A stretch of DNA of 64,000 bases from CAWJFP01 sp963842155 (lineage in GTDB: Bacteria > Pseudomonadota > Alphaproteobacteria > JACZXZ01). The stretch lies in contig CAWJFP010000035.1 in assembly GCA_963842155.1 (NCBI GenBank), positions 124,001-188,000 of the forward strand, written 5' to 3'. Below, one piece after another: positions 17,067 to 25,518 of the stretch. Numbering within the stretch: position 1 is the stretch's first letter; every line of letters starts with the position of its first letter. The position numbers and the translations under genes were made by a program. A model generated the notes under the pieces. The model saw only the letters and a program-made list of their open reading frames with translations. It did not search any database and was not told the DNA's origin.

Positions 17067-19417
17067 GTCGCCGCGCCGCGCCGCTCTGCGGCCGCCGCGA
17101 TGGCCTCGACGACCCGCCGCGGCGTCGCCGGGGAGACGAGGAGCTCCGCCCCCAGATCCCGCATCGCGTCGTTGATCGCATTGGTGATCGCGGCCGGCGG
17201 CGCGATCGCGCCTCCCTCGCCGATGCCCTTCTGACCGAAGCGGGTGAGCGGCGAGGGAGTCTCCATATGCTCGATTCGCATGTCGGGGACTTCCATTGCG
17301 CCGGGCAGGAGATAGTCCGACAGGGTGGAGGCCAATGGCTGGCCCTGGGGGTCGAACGGCATTTCCTCGTACAAGGCGGTGCCGACGCCCTGCGCGACCC
17401 CGCCATAAATCTGACCGTCGACGATCATCGGGTTGACCAGCACGCCGCCATCCTCGACCACGACATAGTCGAGAATCTCGATTTCGCCGGTCTCGCTATC
17501 GACCGCGACCAGCGCGGCGTGCGCGGCGTAGCTGAAGGTCCCGGTGTCGCGCGGCATCCTGTATCCGGCGGTGACCTCGAGCCCGCCCGGATCGACGTCG
17601 GGCGGCAGCTCGTGCGGCCGGCGATACCAGGTGCGGGCGATGTCGGCGATCGCGATCCGGCCGGAGGGGCCGGCGACGGCGCCGTCTTCCAGCCGCGTTT
17701 CCTCGAAACTGCATTGCAGCAGCTTGGCGCCGATCCGGCGCGCCCGCTCCGCCAGCTGATCGCAGGCGGCGGCCACGGCGCCGCCCGACATGATCATCGA
17801 GCGCGAGCCCCAGGTGCCGGTCGAATAGGGCGTGTATTCGGTGTCGCCGTGGACGAGCTTGATCTTGTCGTGGGCGATGCCGAGCAACGAATGGGCGACC
17901 TGCGACATGGTCGTTTCCATGCCCTGCCCGTGGCTATGCGCGCCGATCCTGAGCTCGAGCCCGCCGTCGGGCGTGAGCCGCGCCGTCGCCTGCTCGTAGC
18001 CGGGAACCATCGGGACGCCCCAGCCGGCATAGACGCTGGTGCCATGGCCGGCCTGTTCGCAATACATGGCGAATCCGAGGCCGACCCGCCGCCCGTCCTC
18101 TTCGCCCCTCCGCTGACGGCCGCGGAGCTTGTCGAAACCGATCGCCGCCATCGCGCGCCGGAGACATTCGGGGTAGTCGCCGGAATCGAAATATTTCCCG
18201 GTGACGTTGGTGAAGGGCATCTGCTCCGGGCGCACCAGATTACGAAGGCGCACCTCGGTGGGGTCGAGGTCGAGCTCGCGCGCCACGGCATCGATCAGCA
18301 CTTCGAGCGCGAAGCAAACGCCAGTGCGGGCGACACCGCGATAGGGCAGGATCGGCGGCTTGTTCGTCGCCACCGTATAGGCCGTGCAGCGGTACTGCGC
18401 GAAGTCGTAAAGGCCGGGCAATATGCTGACGACTTGCCCGCCTTCAAGGCAGGCCGAGAAGGGATAGGCCGAATAGGCGCCGGCATCCACCGTCGCCTCG
18501 CAGTCGAGGGCCAGCAGCTTGCCCGCGGCATCGGCATAGGCGGTAATGACATAGTGATGCTCGCGGCAATCGGCGCCTGCGGTCAGGTTCTCGCGCCGAT
18601 CCTCGAGCCAACGCAGCGGGCGGGCGAGCTTGCGCGTCGCCCAAGCCAGGCAGACCTCTTCCGGCAGCAGGATGCCCTTGTAGCCGAAGCCGCCGCCGAC
18701 ATCGGGCGCAATCACGCGCACCCGGGCATGATCGAGCCCGAGGCATTCGGCGAGGCCGCTGCGCACGATATGCGACTGCTGGGTGGAGCTATAGACCAGG
18801 AGCTGATCGAGCCGGGTATTCCATTGGGCCACGACGCCGCGGCCCTCGATCGGGCTCATGACCTGGCGCGCCGTGCGCAGCTCGCGCGTCACCGCCACCG
18901 TCGCCTCTCTCTTGGCGGCGGCGATATCGCCGCTCTGCGCCGAGATCAAAAACAGATTGTCACCCCAGTGGTCGTGCACCAGGCTGCCGCCGGCCTGGCG
19001 CGCGGCGAGCATGTCGTAAACGGCCGGCAGCTCCTCGATATCCAAATCGATCCTGGCGGCGAGATCTTCCGCTTCGGCCCGCGTCGGCGCCACGCACATC
19101 GCGATCAGTTCGCCGACATGGCGCAGCTTGTGGCGGGCAAGGGGCCACTGCTCGGACGCCTTGAAGCCCGGCAGCGTCGCGATCGCGCGGATCGGATTGA
19201 CGCCCTCGAGATCCTCCATGACGAAGACGCGCTCGCGAATCTCCGCCGGAACGTGGATCGCGCGGATGCGGCCGTGGGCGATCGGGCTTCTGAGGAAGGC
19301 CACTTCCAGCATTCCCGGAAGCTTGATGTCGCCGACGAACTGGCCGCGGCCGCGCATGAAGCGGTCGTCTTCCTTGCGCAGCAGGCGCGCGCCGATGCCC
19401 TGCTCGCTCACGACCAC
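17063..19417 (-). CDS. molybdenum hydroxylase large (molybdopterin) subunit, xanthine dehydrogenase/CoxL family
   Basis: 784 residues. N-terminal a/b hammerhead (EDDRFMRGRGQFVGDIK), then Mo-cofactor segments GGGFGYKG, PYRGVARTGVCF and QGMETTMSQVAHS. The catalytic glutamate is Glu734 in GIGEGGAIAPPAA. The CoxL form I loop VAYRCSFR is absent (YRGVARTG instead), so this is not a canonical CO dehydrogenase; a hydroxylase of a heterocycle or aldehyde is likelier. First gene of the L-M-S operon, with an 18-bp palindrome upstream at 19456-19473. Confidence 0.92.
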   Translation of the reverse strand: MVVSEQGIGARLLRKEDDRFMRGRGQFVGDIKLPGMLEVAFLRSPIAHGRIRAIHVPAEIRERVFVMEDLEGVNPIRAIATLPGFKASEQWPLARHKLRHVGELIAMCVAPTRAEAEDLAARIDLDIEELPAVYDMLAARQAGGSLVHDHWGDNLFLISAQSGDIAAAKREATVAVTRELRTARQVMSPIEGRGVVAQWNTRLDQLLVYSSTQQSHIVRSGLAECLGLDHARVRVIAPDVGGGFGYKGILLPEEVCLAWATRKLARPLRWLEDRRENLTAGADCREHHYVITAYADAAGKLLALDCEATVDAGAYSAYPFSACLEGGQVVSILPGLYDFAQYRCTAYTVATNKPPILPYRGVARTGVCFALEVLIDAVARELDLDPTEVRLRNLVRPEQMPFTNVTGKYFDSGDYPECLRRAMAAIGFDKLRGRQRRGEEDGRRVGLGFAMYCEQAGHGTSVYAGWGVPMVPGYEQATARLTPDGGLELRIGAHSHGQGMETTMSQVAHSLLGIAHDKIKLVHGDTEYTPYSTGTWGSRSMIMSGGAVAAACDQLAERARRIGAKLLQCSFEETRLEDGAVAGPSGRIAIADIARTWYRRPHELPPDVDPGGLEVTAGYRMPRDTGTFSYAAHAALVAVDSETGEIEILDYVVVEDGGVLVNPMIVDGQIYGGVAQGVGTALYEEMPFDPQGQPLASTLSDYLLPGAMEVPDMRIEHMETPSPLTRFGQKGIGEGGAIAPPAAITNAINDAMRDLGAELLVSPATPRRVVEAIAAAAERRGAAT

Positions 19418-19455
19418 TCACCCTCGGCGCCGTCTCGCGCGGCCGTGCATGCCAC

Positions 19456-19473
19456 TGTCCTAACAATAGGACA
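19456..19473. promoter_or_regulatory. palindromic operator TGTCCTA-N4-TAGGACA before the molybdenum hydroxylase operon
   Basis: TGTCCTAACAATAGGACA is a perfect 7-bp inverted repeat with a 4-base centre, 39 bases upstream of the large-subunit ATG and between it and the GntR gene. Read on the other strand it matches the site at 33215-33232 at 16 of 18 positions. It is a good candidate for the binding site of the adjacent GntR-family regulator. Confidence 0.7.
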
Positions 19474-19502
19474 ATATGACCTTAGCCGAGCGCGGCGGGC
19501 AA

Positions 19503-20261
19503 TCATGCGTCCTCGCGGCCTAGAAGCTCGATATTGAGTCTGACGCAGTCGCCGCGATAGGTGATTTCGCCCAGATAGATCACGGTGCCGGCGCCGTCCG
19601 TCACCACGCAGCGCGCCTCGGCGGTCGGGGCGTTGAGCGGGATCTGGAGCTGCTGTGCCGTCTCGATGTCCGCCATCCCGATGGTCAGCGTCTGATGCGC
19701 GCGCGAGATCTTGAGGCCGGCCATGTCGGCGATCACGCCGAGCGCTACATGCTTGCGGAACTGGTCGGGCGCGCGATTGAAGATGGTCGTGGCGACATGC
19801 ACGCGGGCGATGGCGTAGGGCTCCTTGCCGCGCATTTGCAGGCTGCGCAGAAAGCGGTAGGCCGCCGCCGGCCTGCCATCGGAGTCTTCGATTTGCGGGC
19901 CCGGCAGGTCGGACACGGTCATCATATGGGGCACGTTTTCCCGAATCGGCTGGATGAGGGACTCCCAGTCGGTCGCCAGCTGCAACCAACGATCGTCTTC
20001 CGGCGCCCTGGTCACGAAGGTTCCCTTGCCTTGGTAGGACTTCAACAGCCCTTCGGACCGCAGGAGCTCGACCGCCTGCCTGATGGTGACCCTGGCGACT
20101 TGAAACTCCTGCTCGAGCTCCTCGATCGTCGCAATCCTCTCGCCCACGGCCCACTGGCCTTGCTTGAGCCGGCTCTTCAAGGTGGAGGCCACCTGCAAAT
20201 AACGCGGGATGCGGCTGCTGGCGAGATTGGCGCGGTTAGGCGTGCTTGTCTGTCTTGTCAT
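19503..20261 (-). CDS. GntR-family transcriptional regulator with UTRA effector domain (HutC subfamily)
   Basis: 252 residues. Winged helix at about residues 18-88 (LKQGQWAVGERIATIEELEQ, FQVARVTIRQAVELLRSEG, YQGKGTFVT). The UTRA ligand-binding domain fills residues 105-250 (YAIARVHVA, TIGMADIETAQQLQIPLN, YLGEITYRGDCVRLNIELL). Sits 39 bases after pxpC and upstream of the molybdenum hydroxylase, in the middle of the locus. It probably senses the pathway substrate or an intermediate and controls the palindromes at 19456, 33215 and perhaps 22128; this is inference from position and repeat structure. Confidence 0.93.
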   Translation of the reverse strand: MTRQTSTPNRANLASSRIPRYLQVASTLKSRLKQGQWAVGERIATIEELEQEFQVARVTIRQAVELLRSEGLLKSYQGKGTFVTRAPEDDRWLQLATDWESLIQPIRENVPHMMTVSDLPGPQIEDSDGRPAAAYRFLRSLQMRGKEPYAIARVHVATTIFNRAPDQFRKHVALGVIADMAGLKISRAHQTLTIGMADIETAQQLQIPLNAPTAEARCVVTDGAGTVIYLGEITYRGDCVRLNIELLGREDA

Positions 20262-20300
20262 CGCCTTTCTTGTCCTGAAAAAAATCGAGCAGTGGTCCTC

Positions 20301-21350
20301 TCAGTCATCGCTGTCCGCGGGGCCGTGGGCATCGACCACACCGCTGACGAGATTCGCCTCGAACAGCTGCCTTTCGTCCAGGCCGACCCCGGCCTGCACC
20401 GCCTGCAACCGGCCGGGGAGCGCCGCAAGCCGCGTCTCCAGCGCCTGTCGCGCCGCCACGGCCTCCGCGATCGACAGGGCCTCGAAGGCGAGCTGCGCGC
20501 CCGGCCCGAGCCTGCCGATTGCCGGCAGGTCTGCCGAAATCACGGTCGCGATCTTGGGGTAACCGCCCGTCGTCTGGCGATCGGCGAGAAGCATGATCGG
20601 CAAGCCGCTGCCAGGCACCTGGATGGCTCCCGGCGCAATGCCGTCCGAGACGATATTGTATCCCTTGGCGTGGGCGAGAACCGGACCATCGAGACGCATG
20701 CCCATCCGGTCCGCCTCCCGGCCGACTCTATAGGGGCTGGATAGAAAGCAGGATACCGCGGCGGGCGTGAAATAATCGTCCTGTGGGCCGAGGACCACGC
20801 GCACGCGCGTCGGGGGCGCAAGCTCGAAGCCGGGCAGCATCTGCTCGGCTCGAGCCTCGGCCGCGGGCACGGCCAGCGGCAGCAGGTCGCCCGTCTTCAA
20901 GGCGCGGCCCTCCAGCCCACCCAGCGATGCTCGCTCGTAGGTCGCCAGGCTTCCCAGAAAAGCGGGCAAGGCGAAGCCGCCGGCCAAGGCGAGATAGGCG
21001 ACCGCGCTAGCGCCCGTGGCGCCGATGCGAAATTGCTGGCCGCGCAGGAGCCGGACGCTTTGCAGCGGCGCGCTGCGGTAGGTCGGCGTCCCGAGCACCT
21101 CGATGGCGGCGCTGCCGCCGGCGACGGCGAGCCGGACGCTGTCCGCTCGAACCTCGAGGGTGGGGCCGGCAAAAAGGACTTCGAGCCCCGCGATGCCGGG
21201 CGCATTGCCGACCAGGATATTGGCGATGCGCAGGGCCACGGAATCGAGTGCGCCTGAAACGGGCAGGCCGAGCCGCTGATAGCCGATCCGGCCGAGATCC
21301 TGGACCGTCGTGTGCAGCCCGGGCTCGATCACGTGGAGCGCGCCGCTCAT
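20301..21350 (-). CDS. pxpC: 5-oxoprolinase/urea amidolyase-family subunit C
   Basis: 349 residues of the biotin-dependent carboxyltransferase/KipA family (AHS2 domain). Typical start EPGLHTTVQDLGRIGYQRLGLPVSGALD, then LGPQDDYFT and LPIMLLADRQTTGGYPKIATVISADLP near the C-terminus. With PxpA and PxpB the family hydrolyses 5-oxoproline to glutamate using ATP; related proteins open other cyclic amides. Overlaps pxpB by 4 bp. The placing beside a molybdenum hydroxylase suggests the lactam here could be a ring-oxidised heterocycle. Confidence 0.92.
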   Translation of the reverse strand: MSGALHVIEPGLHTTVQDLGRIGYQRLGLPVSGALDSVALRIANILVGNAPGIAGLEVLFAGPTLEVRADSVRLAVAGGSAAIEVLGTPTYRSAPLQSVRLLRGQQFRIGATGASAVAYLALAGGFALPAFLGSLATYERASLGGLEGRALKTGDLLPLAVPAAEARAEQMLPGFELAPPTRVRVVLGPQDDYFTPAAVSCFLSSPYRVGREADRMGMRLDGPVLAHAKGYNIVSDGIAPGAIQVPGSGLPIMLLADRQTTGGYPKIATVISADLPAIGRLGPGAQLAFEALSIAEAVAARQALETRLAALPGRLQAVQAGVGLDERQLFEANLVSGVVDAHGPADSDD

Positions 21351-22081
21351 GCCGCCATCGCTCCGGGCGCGATCGTCAGCTCGCCGGCCTGAGCGAGGCT
21401 ATCGAACTTTCGCAGCTCGCGAGTGGAGATCGGCCGGAAGCGGACCTTGTCGCCCGGCGCCAGCAACATGGCCTCCTTGCGCCTGGCATCGAACAGGCGC
21501 ACCGGCGTGCGCCCCAACAGATGCCACCCTCCCGGACTTGCGATGGGATATATTCCGGCCATGGTCATGGCGATGCATACCGAGCCGGCCGGCACGCGGG
21601 TCCGCGGATTCTCGCGCCGTGGCAGCGCCAGCGCCTCGGGTAGATCGCCCATATAGGGAAATCCCGGCAGAAAGCCGATCATGTACACATGGAAACTCTG
21701 GCCGGCATGAAGCTCGATCACCTGCGCGGGCTTGAGGCCGGTGCGTGTTGCCACGTCCTCGAGATCGGGCGCGCATTCGCCCTCGTAGCAGACCGGCAGG
21801 GTCCAATGCCGGCCGCCTTCGCCGGCGGCGGACAGGCCGATCAGCAAGGCCTCGATACGCGCCTTGAGATCGGCAAAGGAAATGACGATCGGATCGTAAT
21901 GCACCATGAGCGAGCGGAAGGTCGGCACCGCTTCGGCGACCCCGGCGATCCCGGCCCGCTCCAGCGCGGCGGCCAAGGCGAGCACGCTGCGGTTCAGCGC
22001 ACGGTCGATCCGGTCGCCGAACTCGACGACGAGGGCGGTATCGCCGCTGGCGAGATAGCGTGGCCGAAGCTGGTCCGTCAT
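21347..22081 (-). CDS. pxpB: 5-oxoprolinase subunit B
   Basis: 244 residues of the KipI/PxpB (AHS1) family. Motifs: GDTALVVEFGDRID at the N-terminus, LPVCYEGECAPDLE, YMIGFLPGFPYMGDLP and ASPGGWHLLGRTPVRLFD. Acts with PxpC and PxpA as an ATP-dependent lactam-opening enzyme. First gene of the leftward operon; faces pxpA across a 134-base intergenic region that holds a GTACTA direct repeat. Confidence 0.93.
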   Translation of the reverse strand: MTDQLRPRYLASGDTALVVEFGDRIDRALNRSVLALAAALERAGIAGVAEAVPTFRSLMVHYDPIVISFADLKARIEALLIGLSAAGEGGRHWTLPVCYEGECAPDLEDVATRTGLKPAQVIELHAGQSFHVYMIGFLPGFPYMGDLPEALALPRRENPRTRVPAGSVCIAMTMAGIYPIASPGGWHLLGRTPVRLFDARRKEAMLLAPGDKVRFRPISTRELRKFDSLAQAGELTIAPGAMAA

Positions 22082-22127
22082 CGCTCGAGAGGCCGGTCGC
22101 CCGTCGCTGGAACGCTTGGGACATCAT

Positions 22128-22145
22128 TGTACTATCGTACTAAAG
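22128..22145. promoter_or_regulatory. operator-like element between pxpB and pxpA
   Basis: TGTACTATCGTACTAAAG lies in the divergent pxpB/pxpA promoter region, an AT-rich island in GC-rich DNA. GTACTA occurs twice at an 8-base interval. The left half resembles TGTCCTATAGT of the element at 33215, the right half does not, so it may be a weaker or half site of the same regulator. Confidence 0.4.
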
Positions 22146-22215
22146 ATAATACCATTTATTATGGGCGGCACGAAGGCTGTGACCGAGCTGAGCACGAGGG
22201 TGCGGAAGCGCTGAC

Positions 22216-22989
22216 ATGACGGGTCGGATCAATCTCAACGCGGACATCGCCGAGGGCTGGGGCGCCTATGAGATCGGCAATGATGCCGAGCTCATGAAGA
22301 TCGTCAAGTCCGCCAACGTCGCCTGCGGCTTTCATGCCGGCGACCCGAACAGCATGCACCGGCTCGTCATGATGGCCAAGGAGAACGGCGTCAGCATCGG
22401 CGTGCATCCGGGCTTCAACGATCTCTGGGGGTTCGGCCGTCGACAGATCAAGATGCGGGCGCAGGAACTCGAATACATGATCGCCTATCAGATCGGCGCT
22501 CTGCAGGCCATGGCGCAATATGCCGCTCTCCCTGTGACCCATCTCAAGCCCCACGGCGCCCTCAACAACATGGCCGCGGAGGACGAGGACTACGCCATGG
22601 CCATCGGCCGGGCGATGCGGACCGTCGACAGGGACATGATCTATGTGGCACTCGCCGGTTCGCAGATGGAGAAAGCGGCCCGTAAGCTCGGCCTTCCGCT
22701 CGCCCGCGAGGGCTTCGCCGACCGTCAATATGAGGAGGATGGCAATCTGGCTTCGCGCTCGATTCCCGGCACCGTCTACAAGGACCCCAAGAAGGCGCTG
22801 GAGCAGGTGCTGAGGATGGTGGAGACGGGCGAAGTCGTCTCGCGCCAAGGCGGCAAGGTGAAGGTCGAGGTCGAGACGATCTGCCTGCATGGCGACGAGC
22901 CCACGGCCGTGACGGTCGCAAGCGAGGTGCGCAAGGGCCTCGAAGCCGCGGGCATCCGGATCGTCACGATTCCGGAAATGCTGAGCTGA
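22216..22989 (+). CDS. pxpA: 5-oxoprolinase subunit A (LamB/YcsF family)
   Basis: 257 residues. INLNADIAEGWGAYEIGNDAELM and SANVACGFHAGDPNSMH are the LamB/YcsF signature with metal-binding Asp and His; LKPHGALNNM and the C-terminal ICLHGDEPTAV complete the active site. Catalytic subunit of the ATP-dependent 5-oxoprolinase PxpABC. A GGAAG ribosome-binding site precedes the ATG. Here pxpA heads the rightward operon with the F420 genes while pxpBC run leftward, so lactam opening and F420 synthesis share a regulatory region. Confidence 0.94.
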   Translation: MTGRINLNADIAEGWGAYEIGNDAELMKIVKSANVACGFHAGDPNSMHRLVMMAKENGVSIGVHPGFNDLWGFGRRQIKMRAQELEYMIAYQIGALQAMAQYAALPVTHLKPHGALNNMAAEDEDYAMAIGRAMRTVDRDMIYVALAGSQMEKAARKLGLPLAREGFADRQYEEDGNLASRSIPGTVYKDPKKALEQVLRMVETGEVVSRQGGKVKVEVETICLHGDEPTAVTVASEVRKGLEAAGIRIVTIPEMLS

Positions 22990-23058
22990 CGGGCTTTCAG
23001 CCAAGAAGCCGGAAGCGGGCCCGAACCCAGGGACATGTGCCAGGGACATGCGACGGCC

Positions 23059-23721
23059 ATGACAGACGCCAAGCCCGTTCTAGCGGTCATCGGCGGCACC
23101 GGCCCGCTCGGTTCCGGGCTGGCCGGTCGCTGGGCGGCGGCCGGCTATGAGGTGCTGATCGGCTCGAGAACGGCGGAGAAGGCGGTGGAGACGGCCGAGG
23201 CGCTCGCCGGGCGGGCAAGCGGGCCGAAGCCGCGCGGGCTCGCCAATCTGGCGGCGGCGCGCGCGGGCGAGATCGTCGTCCTGACCATACCTTTCGCGTC
23301 CCAGCAGGCGATCCTCGATGAGATCAAGACGGCCGTGCAGGACAAGATCGTCGTGGACACGACGGTTCCTCTCATGCCGCCCAGGGTCGCCCGCGTCCAG
23401 CTTCCGCCGGAGGATTCCGCGGCGGTCGCGGCGCAGTACCGCCTCGGGCAGGCGGCGCGCGTCGTCGCCGCCTTCCACAATGTCGCCGCGCGGAAGCTGC
23501 AACGCGACGAGCCGGTGGATTGCGACGTGCTGGTGTTCGGCGACCAAGCGGAAGATCGCGAGGCGGTGATAGCGCTCGCCAAGGCGGCAAGCTTGCGCGG
23601 CCTCCATGCCGGTCCGCTCGCCAATTCGGCGGCCGGCGAGGCCTTGACCTCGGTTCTTATCGGCATCAACCGGACTTATAAGGTCGAAGGCGCGGGCATC
23701 CGTATCACGGGCATCGCCTAG
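23059..23721 (+). CDS. npdG: F420-dependent NADP oxidoreductase (NADPH:F420 reductase)
   Basis: 220 residues. Rossmann start VLAVIGGTGPLGSGLAGRWA, GSRTAEKA for the NADP phosphate, VLTIPFASQ and the family element VVAAFHNVAARKL. Reduces coenzyme F420 with NADPH (or the reverse), giving the hydride donor for F420-dependent reductases. Followed after 28 bases by cofE. The start at 23059 is preceded by AGGGA; an in-frame ATG at 23035 is the alternative. The surrounding F420 biosynthesis genes make the F420 assignment firm. Confidence 0.92.
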   Translation: MTDAKPVLAVIGGTGPLGSGLAGRWAAAGYEVLIGSRTAEKAVETAEALAGRASGPKPRGLANLAAARAGEIVVLTIPFASQQAILDEIKTAVQDKIVVDTTVPLMPPRVARVQLPPEDSAAVAAQYRLGQAARVVAAFHNVAARKLQRDEPVDCDVLVFGDQAEDREAVIALAKAASLRGLHAGPLANSAAGEALTSVLIGINRTYKVEGAGIRITGIA

Positions 23722-23749
23722 CTTCGGCAGGACGCAGCGGCGGCAGATC

Positions 23750-24520
23750 ATGAGCCAAGGCCAGGTCACGATAACGGCCCTTGCCGGTATCCCCAGAGTG
23801 AGGCCGGGGGACGATCTGGCAGGTCTGCTGATCGCCGCGCTGGAGAGGGGTGGAATGAGGCCCCGCTCGCAAGACATTCTCGTCGTGGCGCAGAAGATCG
23901 TGTCCAAGGCGGAGGGTCGCTATCTCGATCTCGCCGAGCTTATCCCCTCGGCACGCGCGGGCGAGATCGCCGCGGTTACCGGCAAGGACCCCCGGCTCGT
24001 GGAAGCGGTGCTCCGGGAATCGGACGAGGTATTGCGCACCAAGAGCCAGATCATGGTGGTGGTGCACCGGCTGGGTCATGTGATGGCGAATGCGGGCATC
24101 GACCGCTCGAATGTCGATGCCGGCAACGGCAAGGAGCCGGTCCTGCTGCTGCCCGAGGATCCCGACGCCAGCGCGGCCGGGCTGAAGGCGCGTCTCGACG
24201 GCCATTTCGGCCGGCGGCTCGGCGTCATCGTGTCGGACAGCATCGGTCGCGCTTGGCGGCTCGGCACGGTCGGGGCGGCTCTGGGGGTCGCCGGCCTGCC
24301 CGCGCTGATCGATCGGCGCGGCGAACCCGACCTCGACGGCCGGCCGCTCGAGGTCACCGTCACCGGCTTCGCCGATGCGGTGGCGGCGAGCGCTGTCATG
24401 GTCATGGGCGAGGCGACGGAAGCCACGCCCGCGGCGCTCGTCCGCGGGCTCTCCTGGACGGCGCCCGAACAGCAGGCGAAGTCGCTGCTGCGCCCCGAGG
24501 CCGAGGACATGTTCCGATGA
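23750..24520 (+). CDS. cofE: coenzyme F420-0:L-glutamate ligase
   Basis: 256 residues, the stand-alone CofE/FbiB N-terminal domain without the C-terminal nitroreductase-like domain of actinobacterial FbiB. Motifs: DILVVAQKIVSKAEGRYLDL, VLRESDEVLRTKSQIMVV, GVIVSDSIGRAWRLGTVGAALGVAGL. Adds glutamate to F420-0 using GTP. Overlaps cofD by 4 bp (ATGA). Confidence 0.95.
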   Translation: MSQGQVTITALAGIPRVRPGDDLAGLLIAALERGGMRPRSQDILVVAQKIVSKAEGRYLDLAELIPSARAGEIAAVTGKDPRLVEAVLRESDEVLRTKSQIMVVVHRLGHVMANAGIDRSNVDAGNGKEPVLLLPEDPDASAAGLKARLDGHFGRRLGVIVSDSIGRAWRLGTVGAALGVAGLPALIDRRGEPDLDGRPLEVTVTGFADAVAASAVMVMGEATEATPAALVRGLSWTAPEQQAKSLLRPEAEDMFR

Positions 24521-25518
24521 GGGTGGGTCGCGGCAGCGCAGCGGCCAGCCGACCGTCCTATGTCGCGCTCTGCGGCGGCGTGGGCGGCGCCAAGCTCGCG
24601 CTCGGCCTCGCCCATGTGCTCGCCCCCGACCAGCTCGCCATCATCGTCAATACGGGCGACGATTTCGAGCATGTCGGGCTGCACATATCCCCCGATATCG
24701 ACACCGTGCTCTACACGCTCGCGGGACTCGCCAATCCCGAGGCCGGATGGGGGCTCGCCGGGGAAACATGGGAGTTCATGGCAGCCCTCGAACGGCTCGG
24801 CGGGCCCGGCTGGTTCAGGCTCGGCGACGGCGATCTCGCCACCCACGTCGTCCGGACCGAGCGGCTCAAGCGCGGCGAAACCCTGTCGCAGATCGCCGAA
24901 CATCTGAGCCGGCGGCTCGGCGTTGGCCCGCGAGTCGTGCCGATGTGCGACCAGCCCTTGCGCAGCATCCTCGAGACCGACCAGGGCCGCCTGCCGTTTC
25001 AGGTCTATTTTGTCGCCCGGCGATGCGAGCCGGCGGTGCGCGGGATTTCGTTCGAAGGTGCCGCTGCCGCCCGACCGGCGCCGGAGGCCGCGGCCGCGCT
25101 CGCTGCGTCGGGGCTCGGCGGGATCATCATCTGTCCTTCCAATCCCTGGCTCAGCATCGATCCGATATTGGCCGTCCCGGGGATGAAGGCGGCGATCCGC
25201 GCCAGCGGCGCGCCCGTGATCGCGCTCACGCCGATCATCGGCGGCAAGGCCGTCAAGGGTCCGACGGTCAAGATCATGCGCGAACTCGGGCTGACGCCCG
25301 ATGCGGTGTCGATCGCGGCGCATTATCGCGGCCTCATCGACGGCTTCGTGCTCGACGAGGCAGACATCAAGGATCGCGACAGGATCGGGCTGCCGCTCGC
25401 CGTCGCCAATACGCTCATGCGCTCTCTCGCCGATCGCGTCGCGCTGGCAAGCACCGCCATCGCCTTCTGCGAGAGCCTTCGCGCGGACACAACCGCGGCA
25501 TCGGGAAATCCTGCATGA
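24517..25518 (+). CDS. cofD: 2-phospho-L-lactate (or related) transferase of F420 synthesis
   Basis: 333 residues. CofD/FbiA transfers the phospho-organic side chain from the GDP-activated donor to Fo. Motifs: ALCGGVGGAKLALGL, IVNTGDDFEHVGLHISPDIDT, SNPWLSIDPIL and LTPIIGGKAVKGPTVKIM. The ATG overlaps the cofE stop and its own stop overlaps the start of the CofC-CofG-CofH fusion, so the F420 pathway is translated as one tight unit. Confidence 0.95.
   Translation: MRVGRGSAAASRPSYVALCGGVGGAKLALGLAHVLAPDQLAIIVNTGDDFEHVGLHISPDIDTVLYTLAGLANPEAGWGLAGETWEFMAALERLGGPGWFRLGDGDLATHVVRTERLKRGETLSQIAEHLSRRLGVGPRVVPMCDQPLRSILETDQGRLPFQVYFVARRCEPAVRGISFEGAAAARPAPEAAAALAASGLGGIIICPSNPWLSIDPILAVPGMKAAIRASGAPVIALTPIIGGKAVKGPTVKIMRELGLTPDAVSIAAHYRGLIDGFVLDEADIKDRDRIGLPLAVANTLMRSLADRVALASTAIAFCESLRADTTAASGNPA

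Noticed and set aside
17063..19417. Reading the Mo hydroxylase with CoxG as an aerobic CO dehydrogenase
   Set aside because: The form I active-site loop with Cys (VAYRCSFR) is missing; the equivalent region reads YRGVARTG. Other cox genes (coxD, coxE, coxF) are also absent.
17009..19537. 842-codon plus-strand frame opposite the molybdenum hydroxylase large subunit
   Set aside because: A shadow of the real minus-strand gene; composition is antisense-like and no motif is visible. The same applies to long frames at 35428-37659 and 43670-45172.
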